64,000 nt of DNA from Rubrivivax sp. A210 (GTDB taxonomy: Bacteria > Pseudomonadota > Gammaproteobacteria > Burkholderiales > Burkholderiaceae_C). Positions 1-9,602 of the stretch are shown one piece after another; positions within the stretch are counted from its first letter, which is position 1; each line of letters begins with the position of its first letter. The notes under the pieces are model-generated. The model did not search any database and was not told the DNA's origin. It saw only the letters and a program-made list of their open reading frames with translations. The translations under genes were made by a program, and so were the position numbers. Where the stretch lies: contig NZ_CAJGBN010000006.1 in NCBI RefSeq assembly GCF_904426505.1, positions 54,229-118,228 of the forward strand, written 5' to 3'.

Positions 1-1324
1 TGCTGGTCCCCGCGCCGGCTTCGGTCGCGGTGTTCAGGCCATCGGTGGCACTCGCCACCCAAGGAGCCTTCTGGCTGTTCTGAACAGTCAAGGCCGCCGC
101 ACCTGCCTGGGCACCTGACTCGAACGCCGAAGCGCCCGCATCCATCAGGTCCACCCCCGTCTGCTTGATGGCCAACTGGGTCGGGTCCGCCGGGCTGGTC
201 ACCAGGGCGTCCTGCAGCCGTTGCAGCGTGGCGTCGATGCTGCCACTCACGGCATCCGCACCCGACAGCGCCGCCAGCACCTGGCCGTATTGCTCTGCTG
301 CACTGACGCCGTTGCCTTCGTCGTAGGCGGCATCCAGGACAGTGACAGCCGGCCCCGTGATGTCGGCCACGCCGAAGATGCGAGCGATCTTCTGATTGGT
401 CAGCACATCGGACTCGGTCACGCGGTTGCCGGTGAGGCCGGCGCTGCGTGCAGCCAACTCCGTCAGGGGAGACACGGTCACGGCGACGTTGGAACTGCCG
501 TCCACCACGGCCATGGCGCGCAATTCGGTATTCAGGCTGCGCGCCGCGCCGGTCGTTTCGTCATTGAAATCGGCAGCGACGCCATTGTTGTCAGTGAGCT
601 TGACCAGGATGGCACCACGGTAGCCGTTGGTGATGGTGGCCACGTATTGCCCGGTGACGGGGTTGAGTTGCCCTTGGGCCAGGAAGTTGCCATCCTTGTC
701 GTAGATGTCGACCTGGTCTGCTGCAATGAATTTGCCTGCCAGGGCGGTGACGGTGATGGTGTAGGCCTGGCTGCCACCCCCTGAACTCTGGCTGCCCAGG
801 GTAGCCACCAAGCCCATGCCGGCTGCGGCGGCCCAGGCTGGCGTCAGCCACGCCGCATGGGATGCCGGGGGAATGTAGGTAGACATGCCGGCCTGGGTGC
901 TGAAGCCCGCCAGGCTCTCGCTGATGCCCAGGTTCTGCACCAGCGGAGATGTTTCGCCATAGGCATAGACCAGGCCGCCGCCATCGCCCAGCGGGGCACC
1001 CACGGGACTGTCGCCAGAAATGACGTAGCCCGTTGAGTTATCGCCCGCCAGGTTCACCGCGCAGGCTGCGGCACGGCATTCGCCGTAGAAGTCTTCCAGC
1101 ACCAGCTGCTTGTCGCCCAGAACGACAATGTGCAAGTCATTGGCATGTCGACTTGCCGACACCTGGGTGGCATCGACCTCCTGACCGTCAGCGCCGGCCA
1201 TGACACGGTAGTGGCTGCCGGCCTTCGCCTTGACCCGTGTGGTGCGGCCTTTCTCAAGTACCCAGCTTTCAGCATGATCCGACTTGAGTTGAATCCTGGC
1301 GTTGGGCGTTTGCAGGGCAGTCAT
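1..1324 (-). CDS. Large BapA/LapA-type adhesin, N-terminal part (runs off left edge)
   Basis: An uninterrupted minus-strand frame starts with ATG at 1324 and is still open at base 1 (441 codons). The first ~110 residues (MTALQTPNARIQLKSD...) resemble the prefix-like domain at the head of BapA/LapF adhesins, with short beta-strand text and a VYAYGET segment. A Ala/Trp-rich hydrophobic stretch (WLTPAWAAAAGMGLVATLG, about residues 160-180) follows, then a repeat-type beta domain (AYTITVTALAGKFIAADQV). It is the last gene of an operon, 29 bp after the HlyD-type adaptor, so it is probably the exported substrate of that type I system and acts at the cell surface. Family assignment is from overall pattern; the C-terminal secretion signal is outside the window. 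The frame has no stops, but only part of the protein can be judged. Confidence 0.8.
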   Translation of the reverse strand, partial: MTALQTPNARIQLKSDHAESWVLEKGRTTRVKAKAGSHYRVMAGADGQEVDATQVSASRHANDLHIVVLGDKQLVLEDFYGECRAAACAVNLAGDNSTGYVISGDSPVGAPLGDGGGLVYAYGETSPLVQNLGISESLAGFSTQAGMSTYIPPASHAAWLTPAWAAAAGMGLVATLGSQSSGGGSQAYTITVTALAGKFIAADQVDIYDKDGNFLAQGQLNPVTGQYVATITNGYRGAILVKLTDNNGVAADFNDETTGAARSLNTELRAMAVVDGSSNVAVTVSPLTELAARSAGLTGNRVTESDVLTNQKIARIFGVADITGPAVTVLDAAYDEGNGVSAAEQYGQVLAALSGADAVSGSIDATLQRLQDALVTSPADPTQLAIKQTGVDLMDAGASAFESGAQAGAAALTVQNSQKAPWVASATDGLNTATEAGAGTS

Positions 1325-1353
1325 GGGGAATCCTTCCTGGAAGGGGTTGACGT

Positions 1354-2499
1354 TCAGCGCTCGGTCATGGCTCCGCCAAAGGCGCGCGCAATGGGTTTGG
1401 TGAGGTATTGCAGGACGGTTCTGTGGCCGACCTGTATGTCGGCCGTTGCCGTCATGCCGGGCTTGATATCGGCGCTGCGCAGCTTGTGGTGAAGAGCCAG
1501 CTTTTCCAAGGTCAGGCGTATGCGGCCGCGGTAGGCTGTGAGCGGCTGGCCATTCGGGCCGGGCTCGGTCAGCGTGTCAGAACCCAGGTAAACCAATTCG
1601 CCCTGCGCACTGCCATAAAGCGTGTAGTCAAAGGCGTCCAGACGCAGTTGAACGGGCAGGCCCACGCGCAGCAAGCCGATATCGGTCGGGTTCAACTTCA
1701 CTTCGAGCAGCAACTCACCATCGGTCGGGGAGATCTGCATCACCTCGTCACCGGCCCGCAACACGCCGCCCACGGTGTTGAAGCGCAGGTACTTCACGAC
1801 ACCGTCCATCGAAGCGGTGAGCGCCGTGTGGTCCAGCACATTGCGTCGCTCGTCGCGGCGAAAGCGCTGCCCGGCGAGTTCCTCTTCCAGCTTTGCGGCT
1901 TCGGTGCGGGCCTCTTGCCGGTACTTGCTTTGCAACTCCTGCATCTTGGCCTTCAGCTCCAGCACCTGGCGCCGGGCCCGCAGCAGTTCAACCTGGCTGA
2001 TATCGCCGCTGGCCATCAGCTTCTCGTTGATGCGCAACTCCTCGCTGGCCAGGCGCAGGGAGTCATCGAGCGCCGCGACCGCTTCGCTCAGGCTTTGCTG
2101 GCGCTGCGCATAAAGTGCCATCTGGGCCGCTACCAGATGGGCGTGCGCGGCCAAGGCGCGCCCAAAGGCAGGCGCGCGGCCTTCGGCCTCCGCATGCGCT
2201 CGCTCAAGGGCGGCGGCCAGGGCGGCCACCTTGGATTGGCTCTCATCGAAAGAGGCACGAGCCCGTTCGGTTTCCAGCACCGCCAGCACCTGGCCCTGCG
2301 TGACGCGGTCGCCCTCCTGCACCCGAATGGCAGACAGCACGCCACCGTCAACAGCCTGGATGATCTGGGTGCGCGCGCCGGGGATGACCTGCCCCTGGGT
2401 GCGCACGGTCTGCTCGATCTCGAAGTAGCCGGCCCAGGCCAGGAAAAGCACCAGGCCCAGGGTCATCACGGGCAGAACCCGCAGGGTCGGCAGCTTCAT
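1354..2499 (-). CDS. Type I secretion membrane-fusion protein (HlyD/LapC family)
   Basis: 381 aa, the usual size for HlyD-family adaptors. One N-terminal membrane segment (VMTLGLVLFLAWAGYF, about residues 11-26) is followed by a lipoyl-like half-motif (VDGGVLSAIRVQEGDRVTQG), a long alpha-helical hairpin (about 80-230, rich in Ala/Glu/Leu), the second lipoyl half (DGVVKYLRFNTVGGVLRAGD) and a C-terminal beta domain. It would bridge the inner-membrane ABC exporter and the TolC-like channel. The ATG overlaps the upstream exporter stop by 4 nt (2496-2499), which implies translational coupling. It ends with MTER 29 bp before the adhesin start. Confidence 0.92.
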   Translation of the reverse strand: MKLPTLRVLPVMTLGLVLFLAWAGYFEIEQTVRTQGQVIPGARTQIIQAVDGGVLSAIRVQEGDRVTQGQVLAVLETERARASFDESQSKVAALAAALERAHAEAEGRAPAFGRALAAHAHLVAAQMALYAQRQQSLSEAVAALDDSLRLASEELRINEKLMASGDISQVELLRARRQVLELKAKMQELQSKYRQEARTEAAKLEEELAGQRFRRDERRNVLDHTALTASMDGVVKYLRFNTVGGVLRAGDEVMQISPTDGELLLEVKLNPTDIGLLRVGLPVQLRLDAFDYTLYGSAQGELVYLGSDTLTEPGPNGQPLTAYRGRIRLTLEKLALHHKLRSADIKPGMTATADIQVGHRTVLQYLTKPIARAFGGAMTER

Positions 2500-4613
2500 G
2501 CGGGGACCGCGGCAACAACCGGGACAGCGCCGGTGGCTTGCACAGGAGCCCCTTGCAGGCGCTCCATCACACTGGCCGTAGGCCCATCCATCACGATGCG
2601 GTGGTTGGCAATGACGATCAGCCGATTGACCAGGTTCAGCATCTCGGGCTTGTGCGTGACCAGCACCAGGGTGTCGTCGGCTGCAAGCGTCTGCTGCAGC
2701 AGGGCAGTGATCTGACGCTCGCTCTGGCTGTCCACCGCCGCCGTGGGCTCATCGAGCAGCCAGATGCGGGGCCTGCGCAGGAACACCCGCGTCAGATTGA
2801 CCATTTGGCGCTGCCCGCCCGAGAGCCCGCTGCCGCCTTCGTAGATCTCTTGTTGCAGCCCGCGCGGATGCACCGCGATCACCGAGGCAAACAGTCCGGT
2901 TCGCTGCGCGACCCTGACCAGGACTTCGTCGCCCGGGTCCACCATGCCGAGCACCAGGTTGTCGCGCAGGGTGCCGGCAAACAGGCGTCCCTCCTGCTGC
3001 AGATAGCCCACGTGTTCGGCCAACAGGGGTTTGGAGAGCTGGGCCAGGTCTACGTCATCCAGCCGGATGCTGCCCTCTTGTGGCTTGTACATGCCCGAGA
3101 GCAGGCGCAGCAATGTGGTCTTGCCCGCGCCCACCGGGCCGACGATGCCGACGCGCTCGCCCGCCACAATGCGCAGTTCCGGGATGTGCAGGGCAGGCTG
3201 GGCACCGTACTGCAGCGTGACGCCCTGCATGCGGTAGTCACCGCGAAGCTGATCGACCAGGACCGGTGTGTGGTCATGGTGATCGTCCTGCAGGCGCCAG
3301 AGCTGGTCCAGCCCTTCGAGCGCCGCCCGGGTATGGGCCCACTGCATCAGCTGGCCGGCAATCAAGGCCACCGGGCCCAGCACGCGCCCGGCCAGGATCG
3401 AGCAGGCAATCAGGGCGCCCATGGTGAGTTCGTTGCGCGCGACCATCCAGGCGCCGAAGGCCACCAGCAGGATGTAGCTGAACTGCTGGAAGGCGCCCAT
3501 CATCTGTTGGTACTGCTCGCTCAGGCGACGTGAATCCATCTCGGCCTGGCGCGACTGGTCGGTGCTCTTGAGCCAGCGGCCCAGCATGCGCCAGCCTCCC
3601 TGGCCGGACTTGATGGTCTCGGCGCCTTCGATGGTTTCCACCAGCAGGCCGGTCTTGAAGTTGCCGGCCGCGCTCGCCGCCTTGGCAGCACGCTGCATGC
3701 GGCCGTGCATCCAGAGACTGGTGCTGACCGCGGCGACAAAGAAGAACAGCGGAATGGCCGCCAGCATGCCGCCCAAGGCTGCGATCAGCGCCAGGAACAC
3801 CAGCATGAAGGGCAAATCGATCAGCGCACTGCCCGCGGCCTGGGTCAGAAAGGCGCGCACCATCTCGTAACCGCGCAATTGCCCGGAGAGCGTGCCCACG
3901 CTGCGGGGCATCTGATCCAGCCGAACCGACAACAGGCGCAGGAACACCGTGCGGGCCAGGCGCTGGTCCATGCGCTCGATCAGTTGATCATGCAATTGCG
4001 AGCGGGCACGCCTTGCCAGCCAATCCAGGCCGACGGCAGCCAGCGCTCCCAGGCTCAGCACCAGCAGCGTCTGCAAGGCACCGGCCGGAATCACGCGGTC
4101 GTACACCTGCATCGAGTAGAACGAGACAGCAATGCCCAGCACGCCGATGACCAGACCGCCGAGCGAGGCTTCCAGCAACAGCGCACGGTGGCTCAGCACC
4201 TCGGCCTGGATGATGGCCAGAACCGGACTTGCGCCCGCCCGAAACGGCGCGGAAAGGCGCAGGCTCGCCAAGGCAAATTCATCCAGTGTGCTGCGCGCTT
4301 CCTCGGTCCACTGCTTCTGGTCGCCCTGCCATTGGCTGAGAATCCAGAGCCCCTGGCCGTTGCGGCCCAGGATGAGGCCGAATTCACCCGCTGCCCCACA
4401 GGCCAGCATCGGCAGCTGCGAGCCGTCGGGCTCCTTGATCCAGCGCGGCGCATCGATTCCCAGGTGGGCCGCGAAGGACTTGAACTGTTGCTGCACCGGA
4501 GTACCCGCGGCTTGTGCGACGGATACGGCCTCCTGCAGGGCCAGGCGATCCACACTTTCCCGCTGAAGCTCACTCAGGCGGATGAGGGTGCGGAGCAAGG
4601 CGCTTTCGGTCAT
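2496..4613 (-). CDS. Type I secretion ABC transporter, permease-ATPase (LapB-like)
   Basis: 705 aa when started at the ATG at 4613, which overlaps the preceding TolC-type stop by 4 nt; a longer reading frame upstream is antisense to that gene and is not preferred. Residues 1-140 look like a degenerate C39-like domain with no catalytic Cys (LACGAAGEFGLILGRNGQG). A six-helix exporter domain follows (about 150-440), then an ATPase domain with Walker A GPVGAGKTT (about 491-499), signature LSGGQRQ and Walker B IWLLDEPT. This architecture is that of LapB-type exporters of giant adhesins, which use an inactive C39-like domain to hold substrate. It acts in the inner membrane with the HlyD and TolC partners encoded on either side. 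Confidence 0.93.
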   Translation of the reverse strand: MTESALLRTLIRLSELQRESVDRLALQEAVSVAQAAGTPVQQQFKSFAAHLGIDAPRWIKEPDGSQLPMLACGAAGEFGLILGRNGQGLWILSQWQGDQKQWTEEARSTLDEFALASLRLSAPFRAGASPVLAIIQAEVLSHRALLLEASLGGLVIGVLGIAVSFYSMQVYDRVIPAGALQTLLVLSLGALAAVGLDWLARRARSQLHDQLIERMDQRLARTVFLRLLSVRLDQMPRSVGTLSGQLRGYEMVRAFLTQAAGSALIDLPFMLVFLALIAALGGMLAAIPLFFFVAAVSTSLWMHGRMQRAAKAASAAGNFKTGLLVETIEGAETIKSGQGGWRMLGRWLKSTDQSRQAEMDSRRLSEQYQQMMGAFQQFSYILLVAFGAWMVARNELTMGALIACSILAGRVLGPVALIAGQLMQWAHTRAALEGLDQLWRLQDDHHDHTPVLVDQLRGDYRMQGVTLQYGAQPALHIPELRIVAGERVGIVGPVGAGKTTLLRLLSGMYKPQEGSIRLDDVDLAQLSKPLLAEHVGYLQQEGRLFAGTLRDNLVLGMVDPGDEVLVRVAQRTGLFASVIAVHPRGLQQEIYEGGSGLSGGQRQMVNLTRVFLRRPRIWLLDEPTAAVDSQSERQITALLQQTLAADDTLVLVTHKPEMLNLVNRLIVIANHRIVMDGPTASVMERLQGAPVQATGAVPVVAAVPA

Positions 4614-5989
4614 GGCGGCGTCAACAGGTGTTCGTAGTCGGTGACGGCCAGCAGGCGCCAAAATGCCACCAGACGGGTGGCCTCCAGATCTGCCATCTGC
4701 GTTTCGAGTTGAATGTGTTCGCGCGCAGAGTTCATCAGGTCTTGCCAGGTCTTGCGGCCCGACAGAAATTGCCGGTCCCATGATTGCTGAACCAGTTGGG
4801 ACTTGGCTGCCCCCTGCTGCAACGCGAGGCGGCGCGCATCGGACTGCACAAGCACGGTGTGGTCCACCATGACCTGCTCTTGCAAGCCCAGTCGTTGCAC
4901 CTCGATCTCAGCCAGGGCGGCGTCCTGCTGACCCCGGGCCTCGGCAATCGAGGATTGGGTCGAGAGGCCCGCGCCGAAACGGGTGCTCAGGCCGATGAAA
5001 GCGCGCGTCACCGGCGCCCGCCCGGGCGCGCTGTAGTTGCCGAACTGACGCTCCAGTCGGGCATAGACTTCGGGCCACTGGTCGGCTTGACGCTCGGCAA
5101 CCAGACTGGCTTGCGACTGTGCGATGGCGCGATACCGGGCCAGCGTAGGGGAACTGTCCTGCGCCTGCCGCAGCAACTGTTCCAGCGTGTGGGCCAAAGG
5201 GTGGGCCGTGGCCGCCCGCTGCGCCAACTCCGGCTCGAGAACCGGGCGCCCGGCCAACTGGGTGAGCTTGAGCATGGCGGTCTGCTTTTGCGTGCCGCTC
5301 GCCAGCGCATCCGCTTCCAGCATGGCCAGCCGTTCTTCCGCCAGGATCTGGTCACTCGGTGCGGACTGTCCTTCCTGCACCCGGCGAACCACCATGTCCT
5401 TCATCTGCTGATGCAGCACCAGGCCCGTGGCATAGATCTTCTGCTTGTCATGGGCAGCCGCCCATTCGCCATACGCCTGAATCACGCGCATCACAAGTTG
5501 CAGCCTGGACTCCGCCAGGAGCGCACTGTTGAGCAACACCGTGGCACGCGCTCTGTCCAGATTGGCTGACAAGCGGCCGGCATTCCACAGTGACTGGCGC
5601 AAGCCCAGAATGGTGACTTGCTTGTCCCCTGTGTAGCTGCTGTCACCGGCGCTGACCGCCGCGTTCTCGACGCTCAGTGAAGGCGTCGGGTAGAACTGCC
5701 ACCGGGCACCTTCAACACCGGCTTCGGCCGCGCGCAGGGATGCGCCTTGCACCGCCAGTTGCGGATGGCGTGCCAGCACCTCCGCAATGAGAACCTGGAG
5801 CGAGCTTCCGGTCTGCGGAGCGGCCCAGGCGGCCCATGGCAGACTGCTGCCGATGGCGACGAGCCAGGCTGCAAGCACAGCGCACAAGCCCTTGCACCGC
5901 CACCCCTGGGGTGACCGACAAACCGGATTTCGAGCCCCCGGAATCATGACTGGCACAGAATTGATGCAATTGACTTTCAGCTTCACCAT
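4610..5989 (-). CDS. TolC-family outer-membrane channel of the type I system
   Basis: 459 aa from the ATG at 5989, or 445 aa from an internal ATG at 5947 that would place the signal peptide nearer the N-terminus. A hydrophobic segment (GLCAVLAAWLVAIGSSLPWA) ending in AWA-AP is a plausible signal peptide. Two OEP repeats of long helices are visible (LQVLIAEVLARHPQLAVQG at the start and EARGQQDAALAEIEVQRLGL in the second half), as expected for TolC/LapE. It is the first gene of the four-gene secretion operon and provides the outer-membrane exit. Start choice is uncertain because neither ATG has a strong Shine-Dalgarno sequence. Confidence 0.9.
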   Translation of the reverse strand: MVKLKVNCINSVPVMIPGARNPVCRSPQGWRCKGLCAVLAAWLVAIGSSLPWAAWAAPQTGSSLQVLIAEVLARHPQLAVQGASLRAAEAGVEGARWQFYPTPSLSVENAAVSAGDSSYTGDKQVTILGLRQSLWNAGRLSANLDRARATVLLNSALLAESRLQLVMRVIQAYGEWAAAHDKQKIYATGLVLHQQMKDMVVRRVQEGQSAPSDQILAEERLAMLEADALASGTQKQTAMLKLTQLAGRPVLEPELAQRAATAHPLAHTLEQLLRQAQDSSPTLARYRAIAQSQASLVAERQADQWPEVYARLERQFGNYSAPGRAPVTRAFIGLSTRFGAGLSTQSSIAEARGQQDAALAEIEVQRLGLQEQVMVDHTVLVQSDARRLALQQGAAKSQLVQQSWDRQFLSGRKTWQDLMNSAREHIQLETQMADLEATRLVAFWRLLAVTDYEHLLTPP

Positions 5990-6240
5990 TTTTGCCGTGC
6001 CGGTGAAGCCAGTCTTTGCTGCAGCGCTGCTTGTGTTTGCAACAGAGACTATTTCCGTGCCTCAGAAAAAGTCACTCGCTGAAATGCCGTGCTTTCGCTG
6101 GCAAAGTTTTGCTGCAGCACCCAGCATCATTGCCGCGGAGAATTGGGGCCGAAATTCACCCTTTCAATCAATGTTTTCCGACGAGAATCAGCGTAGCGCA
6201 ACCATTGCCGAGAACGCACTTCCCAAGTAGGACATCACCC
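5990..6240. promoter_or_regulatory. Divergent intergenic region, secretion operon / response regulator
   Basis: 251 bp separate the minus-strand secretion operon from the plus-strand response regulator. It is visibly more A/T-rich than the flanking genes, with runs such as ATTTTTGCC and AAAAAGTCAC. It must hold the promoters of both units and is the most likely binding region for the AraC-type regulator next door. No individual site can be assigned with confidence. Confidence 0.5.
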
Positions 6241-7035
6241 ATGCCGCGGATTCTTGTCATTGACGACTCGATCGCAGACTTGCGTGTTCTGATGGAAATG
6301 CTGAATGCGCAGAAGTGGCGCATCGCTGTGGCCTTTGACGGCAATGATGGCTACCAGAAGGCCACGCTCAACCCACCGGACCTCATCTTGCTGGATGTCC
6401 GCATGCCCGGCCTGGATGGCTTTGGCACCTGTCGGCTCCTGAAGGCCGATGCGAGAACCCGATCTGTTCCCGTCATCTTTCTGTCCGCAGCCAAGGCACA
6501 GGGTGACCGGCTGGCGGGCCTGCATCTGGGCGCGGTGGATTACATCCTCAAGCCCTATGCGTCAGAGGAGGAGGTGGTCGCGCGCATCGAGATCCACCTG
6601 AACCTGGCCAGAAACCGCAGATCAGGGGACCGCCCGGACGGATCCGGACAACTCGCGCTGCCCGACGGGGCTGCAGTCGCGAACCACACGCCGCTTTTGC
6701 GTGCAGCCACGGCCTTGTTGCTGGAGAACATTGCCCACCCGCCCTCGCCCGAAGCGCTGGCCCGGCGACTGGGCACCAATGAGAAGCGGCTCAATGAGGC
6801 CTTTCAGCTCACTTTCTCACAGCCGGTGTTTGGTTGGCTGCGGCAACAACGCATGCGCATCGCATGTGAGTTGCTGGAGCAGACCGACACCCCGATTGGC
6901 GAAATTGCCCTGCACTGCGGCTTCTCGACCGCAGCGAACTTTTCCACCGCGTTCCGAGAACGCTACCAGGCAAGTCCGAGGGATTTCCGCCAGCGCCAGA
7001 GAGGACCAGCGCGCCTGGCGGAGGACGGCACCTAG
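6241..7035 (+). CDS. Response regulator with AraC-type DNA-binding domain
   Basis: 264 aa from ATG 6241 (MPRILVIDDSIADLRVL). Residues 1-120 form a receiver domain: acidic pocket DDS, phosphoacceptor in LILLDVRMPG (about D52), conserved Thr/Ser in VIFLSAA and Lys in ILKPYA. Residues 160-255 form an AraC-type double helix-turn-helix (LARRLGTNEKRLNEAF and IGEIALHCGFSTAANFSTAF). REC-AraC proteins are DNA-binding outputs of two-component systems. A hybrid kinase follows 11 bp downstream and the adhesin-export operon is divergent, so it probably regulates surface attachment. The open frame extends upstream but lacks a family-like sequence there. Confidence 0.9.
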   Translation: MPRILVIDDSIADLRVLMEMLNAQKWRIAVAFDGNDGYQKATLNPPDLILLDVRMPGLDGFGTCRLLKADARTRSVPVIFLSAAKAQGDRLAGLHLGAVDYILKPYASEEEVVARIEIHLNLARNRRSGDRPDGSGQLALPDGAAVANHTPLLRAATALLLENIAHPPSPEALARRLGTNEKRLNEAFQLTFSQPVFGWLRQQRMRIACELLEQTDTPIGEIALHCGFSTAANFSTAFRERYQASPRDFRQRQRGPARLAEDGT

Positions 7036-7046
7036 CGAAAGAAGCC

Positions 7047-9602
7047 ATGCCCAAACTTGAGCACTGTCTTCGGTTCTGCAGCTGCGCCTGCTTGTGCTGC
7101 CTGCTGAGCGCCCTGCTGTGGGCTACCCCTGCCGCTTCCGCGGCGCGTGGAGCGGTGGATGTGTCGGCGGACATGACATCCCTGGTTCCGTTTGTCGAGG
7201 TGTGCGAAGACACCAGCAATCAGTTGTCATTGGTCGACATCGAGAACGGCCGTTGCGCTTTTGACGCCGCCAATGCCAGCGGCATGTCCAAGGGGTTTAC
7301 CGCCAGCGACTGGTGGATGCGCGTGCGCGTACACAACAGTCGCCCAGAGTCGATCGACCGCTGGTTCAGCGTTGGCCACCCAAAGGTTTCGCTGGTGCAG
7401 TTGTACTCCCGCGGCGCCGGCACGACGCAGTGGCAGCAACAGGCCAGCGGCCTGCTGATTCCGGCGGCACAGCGCCCTGTGCTGGCCACAACGCCTGTGC
7501 TGCCTGTTCGCCTCGAGGCGGGGCAGGAGCTTGAAATTCTGGTGCGCGTGAGTTCAAAGGCGGCGCTGGACATCTCCCTGCACGCATGGGAGTCCCACAA
7601 GTACATGGCCGCCTACCAGAAGATGCAACTGGCCAATGCGGTGGCGCTGGGTGGACTGCTGCTGACCGGCTTGTTTGCGCTGGCCATCTTCTTTCAGTAC
7701 AAAGACCAAACCTTTTTGTACTACGGACTGGCGATGTGGTGCGAGATTGGTGTGGAGCTGGTCAATAGCGGCGTGTGGCCGCAATACCTCTGGCCAGAAG
7801 GACGAGCCTTTGCGCTGGAAGTATTGCCGGTTTGCGTGGCGGGGGCTGTGGTCGGGTTCACGCTCTTCCTGCACAGCTTTATCGGCGACTTGAAGCGCTT
7901 TCCGGTCACGTTGCATCTGTTTCATGCCAGCGTGGCCGTACTGCTTGCCGGCTTGCTCTGGGCCGCGCTGGTGCAGTACCGCCAGGGCGGACTGGTATGG
8001 AGCCTTTCTGTTGTTGTCATGTTGTTCTTCAGTCTGGCGCTCATTGCGCAGGCCGCCTGGAACGGTTCGCGCCAGGCGCGTCTGCTGATGGTCACCACTT
8101 TGGCGATCTGCTTGCTGGAATTGTTTCGCCTGGGCGTGACGCTGGGGCTCAAGTCCATCACCATCACCATGATTGCCAGCGCGCCATGGGCCTTCGTTCT
8201 GACAGCCCCGGCGGTGCTGGCTGGCATATCGCGCCATTCGCGTGATATCCACGAAAAGTACCTGCGGGAAAAGCAGACTACTGAAATCCGATCCCAGTTG
8301 CTGGCCCGGGTGGGCCATGACTTGCGCGCGCCCTTGACCACGATCCTGGGCTTCTCGCGGATGCTGGAGAACAACTCCGCTCGCACCACCCCCAGGGAGG
8401 CGGGCGCCGCAATAGCGCGCAGCGGTCAGATCCTGCTGAGGCAGATCGACGACCTCCTGGATCTGGCCAGATTGGAAGTGGGCCAATTGCGATTGCTGCC
8501 GCAGCCGGTGGTGTTGGCCACCTGGCTGGAGGAGATGCGAATCAATGCGGAATTGATGTCGCTGCACGCGGGCAACAGGTTCTGCCTGGAGGCAGAACAG
8601 TTGCCGCGCAGGGTGCTGATCGATGCTGATCGCTTGAATCAGGTACTGACCAATCTGCTCAGCAATGCCAATCGGGCCACGAGCCATGGCGTGGTTACCC
8701 TGACCTGCGCTGCACGGACGAATGGCGTCCAGCAAAGCAGGCTTTTCTTCGCCGTTGCAGACACCGGGGTTGGCATTGCTGCTGAGGATCAGGCCAGAAT
8801 ATTCGCACCCTTTGAGCAGGGTGGCGGCCCTCGCAACCAGCAGGCTTCCGGCATCGGCCTGGGCCTGGCCATCGTGCGCAATTTGGTGGAAATGATGGGC
8901 GGGCACATTACCGTGACGAGTGCGCCGGGCGCGGGCACCCAGTTTGAATTTTCCATTGACTGTGCTCTTCTTGCAGACGCGGACGGCAGTCAACCGCTGC
9001 CCATCACCCCACCAGAAGTTGTCACATTGCAGGCAACGGGCAAGGGCAAATGCATCCTGGTTGCTGACGACAATGCAGAGGACCGCCTGTCGATGCAAGG
9101 CATGCTCAAGGATGCGGGCTATCGGGTTGTGCTGGTAGAAGGCGCCCTGCAGGCGACAGAGGCAAAGGATCTGGCACTGGATGCCGTGGTCACGGATCAA
9201 TACATGTCTGATGGCAGTGGCTGGCAGGTTCTGGAAGCGCTCAAGCAAAGCCACCCCAACCTGCCGGTCATCTTGGTGTCCCAGGCACCGGCACTGGCAC
9301 CCAGCGGATGGAAGGATCGGATACGCTTCGATGCCACGCTGACCAAGCCGGTCGATCCAAAGTCCCTTCTGGATGTCCTTCAAAGGGTTCTCGACCCGCC
9401 CGCAGCAATGCGACCGCCCGACTCAAAGCTTGCCGAATTGCGCAAGCTGATTCAGGCTGGGGAGATCACACTAATTGATCAGTGGGCGCGGGCGCTGAAG
9501 GCATCCCATCCAACATGCGGCCCCTACGCAGAGCAAGTGTCGCAGGCACTGTTGCAGTTGGACTTTGATCGCTTGCGCGAACTCTCCTTGTCACCTCCTT
9601 GA
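7047..9602 (+). CDS. 7TMR-DISM hybrid sensor histidine kinase with C-terminal receiver
   Basis: 851 aa. A signal peptide (about 1-33, ending PAASA) leads to a periplasmic 7TMR-DISMED2-like sensor domain (about 40-175, with the typical WWMRVRVHNS) and seven membrane segments (about 190-400). The kinase core has the H-box VGHDLRAPLTT (His about 424), N-box NLLSNA, G1 DTGVGIA, F-box and G2 GIGLGLAI. A receiver domain follows (ILVADDNAEDR; acceptor in VVTDQYMSD; Lys in LTKPVD) and a short helical tail. It is the cognate partner of the REC-AraC gene 11 bp upstream. DISM sensors often bind carbohydrates or other small extracellular ligands; the ligand here is unknown. Confidence 0.92.
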   Translation: MPKLEHCLRFCSCACLCCLLSALLWATPAASAARGAVDVSADMTSLVPFVEVCEDTSNQLSLVDIENGRCAFDAANASGMSKGFTASDWWMRVRVHNSRPESIDRWFSVGHPKVSLVQLYSRGAGTTQWQQQASGLLIPAAQRPVLATTPVLPVRLEAGQELEILVRVSSKAALDISLHAWESHKYMAAYQKMQLANAVALGGLLLTGLFALAIFFQYKDQTFLYYGLAMWCEIGVELVNSGVWPQYLWPEGRAFALEVLPVCVAGAVVGFTLFLHSFIGDLKRFPVTLHLFHASVAVLLAGLLWAALVQYRQGGLVWSLSVVVMLFFSLALIAQAAWNGSRQARLLMVTTLAICLLELFRLGVTLGLKSITITMIASAPWAFVLTAPAVLAGISRHSRDIHEKYLREKQTTEIRSQLLARVGHDLRAPLTTILGFSRMLENNSARTTPREAGAAIARSGQILLRQIDDLLDLARLEVGQLRLLPQPVVLATWLEEMRINAELMSLHAGNRFCLEAEQLPRRVLIDADRLNQVLTNLLSNANRATSHGVVTLTCAARTNGVQQSRLFFAVADTGVGIAAEDQARIFAPFEQGGGPRNQQASGIGLGLAIVRNLVEMMGGHITVTSAPGAGTQFEFSIDCALLADADGSQPLPITPPEVVTLQATGKGKCILVADDNAEDRLSMQGMLKDAGYRVVLVEGALQATEAKDLALDAVVTDQYMSDGSGWQVLEALKQSHPNLPVILVSQAPALAPSGWKDRIRFDATLTKPVDPKSLLDVLQRVLDPPAAMRPPDSKLAELRKLIQAGEITLIDQWARALKASHPTCGPYAEQVSQALLQLDFDRLRELSLSPP

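Noticed and set aside
7554..9383. A 609-codon minus-strand frame opposite the hybrid kinase
   Set aside because: No family-like text; shadow of the kinase.
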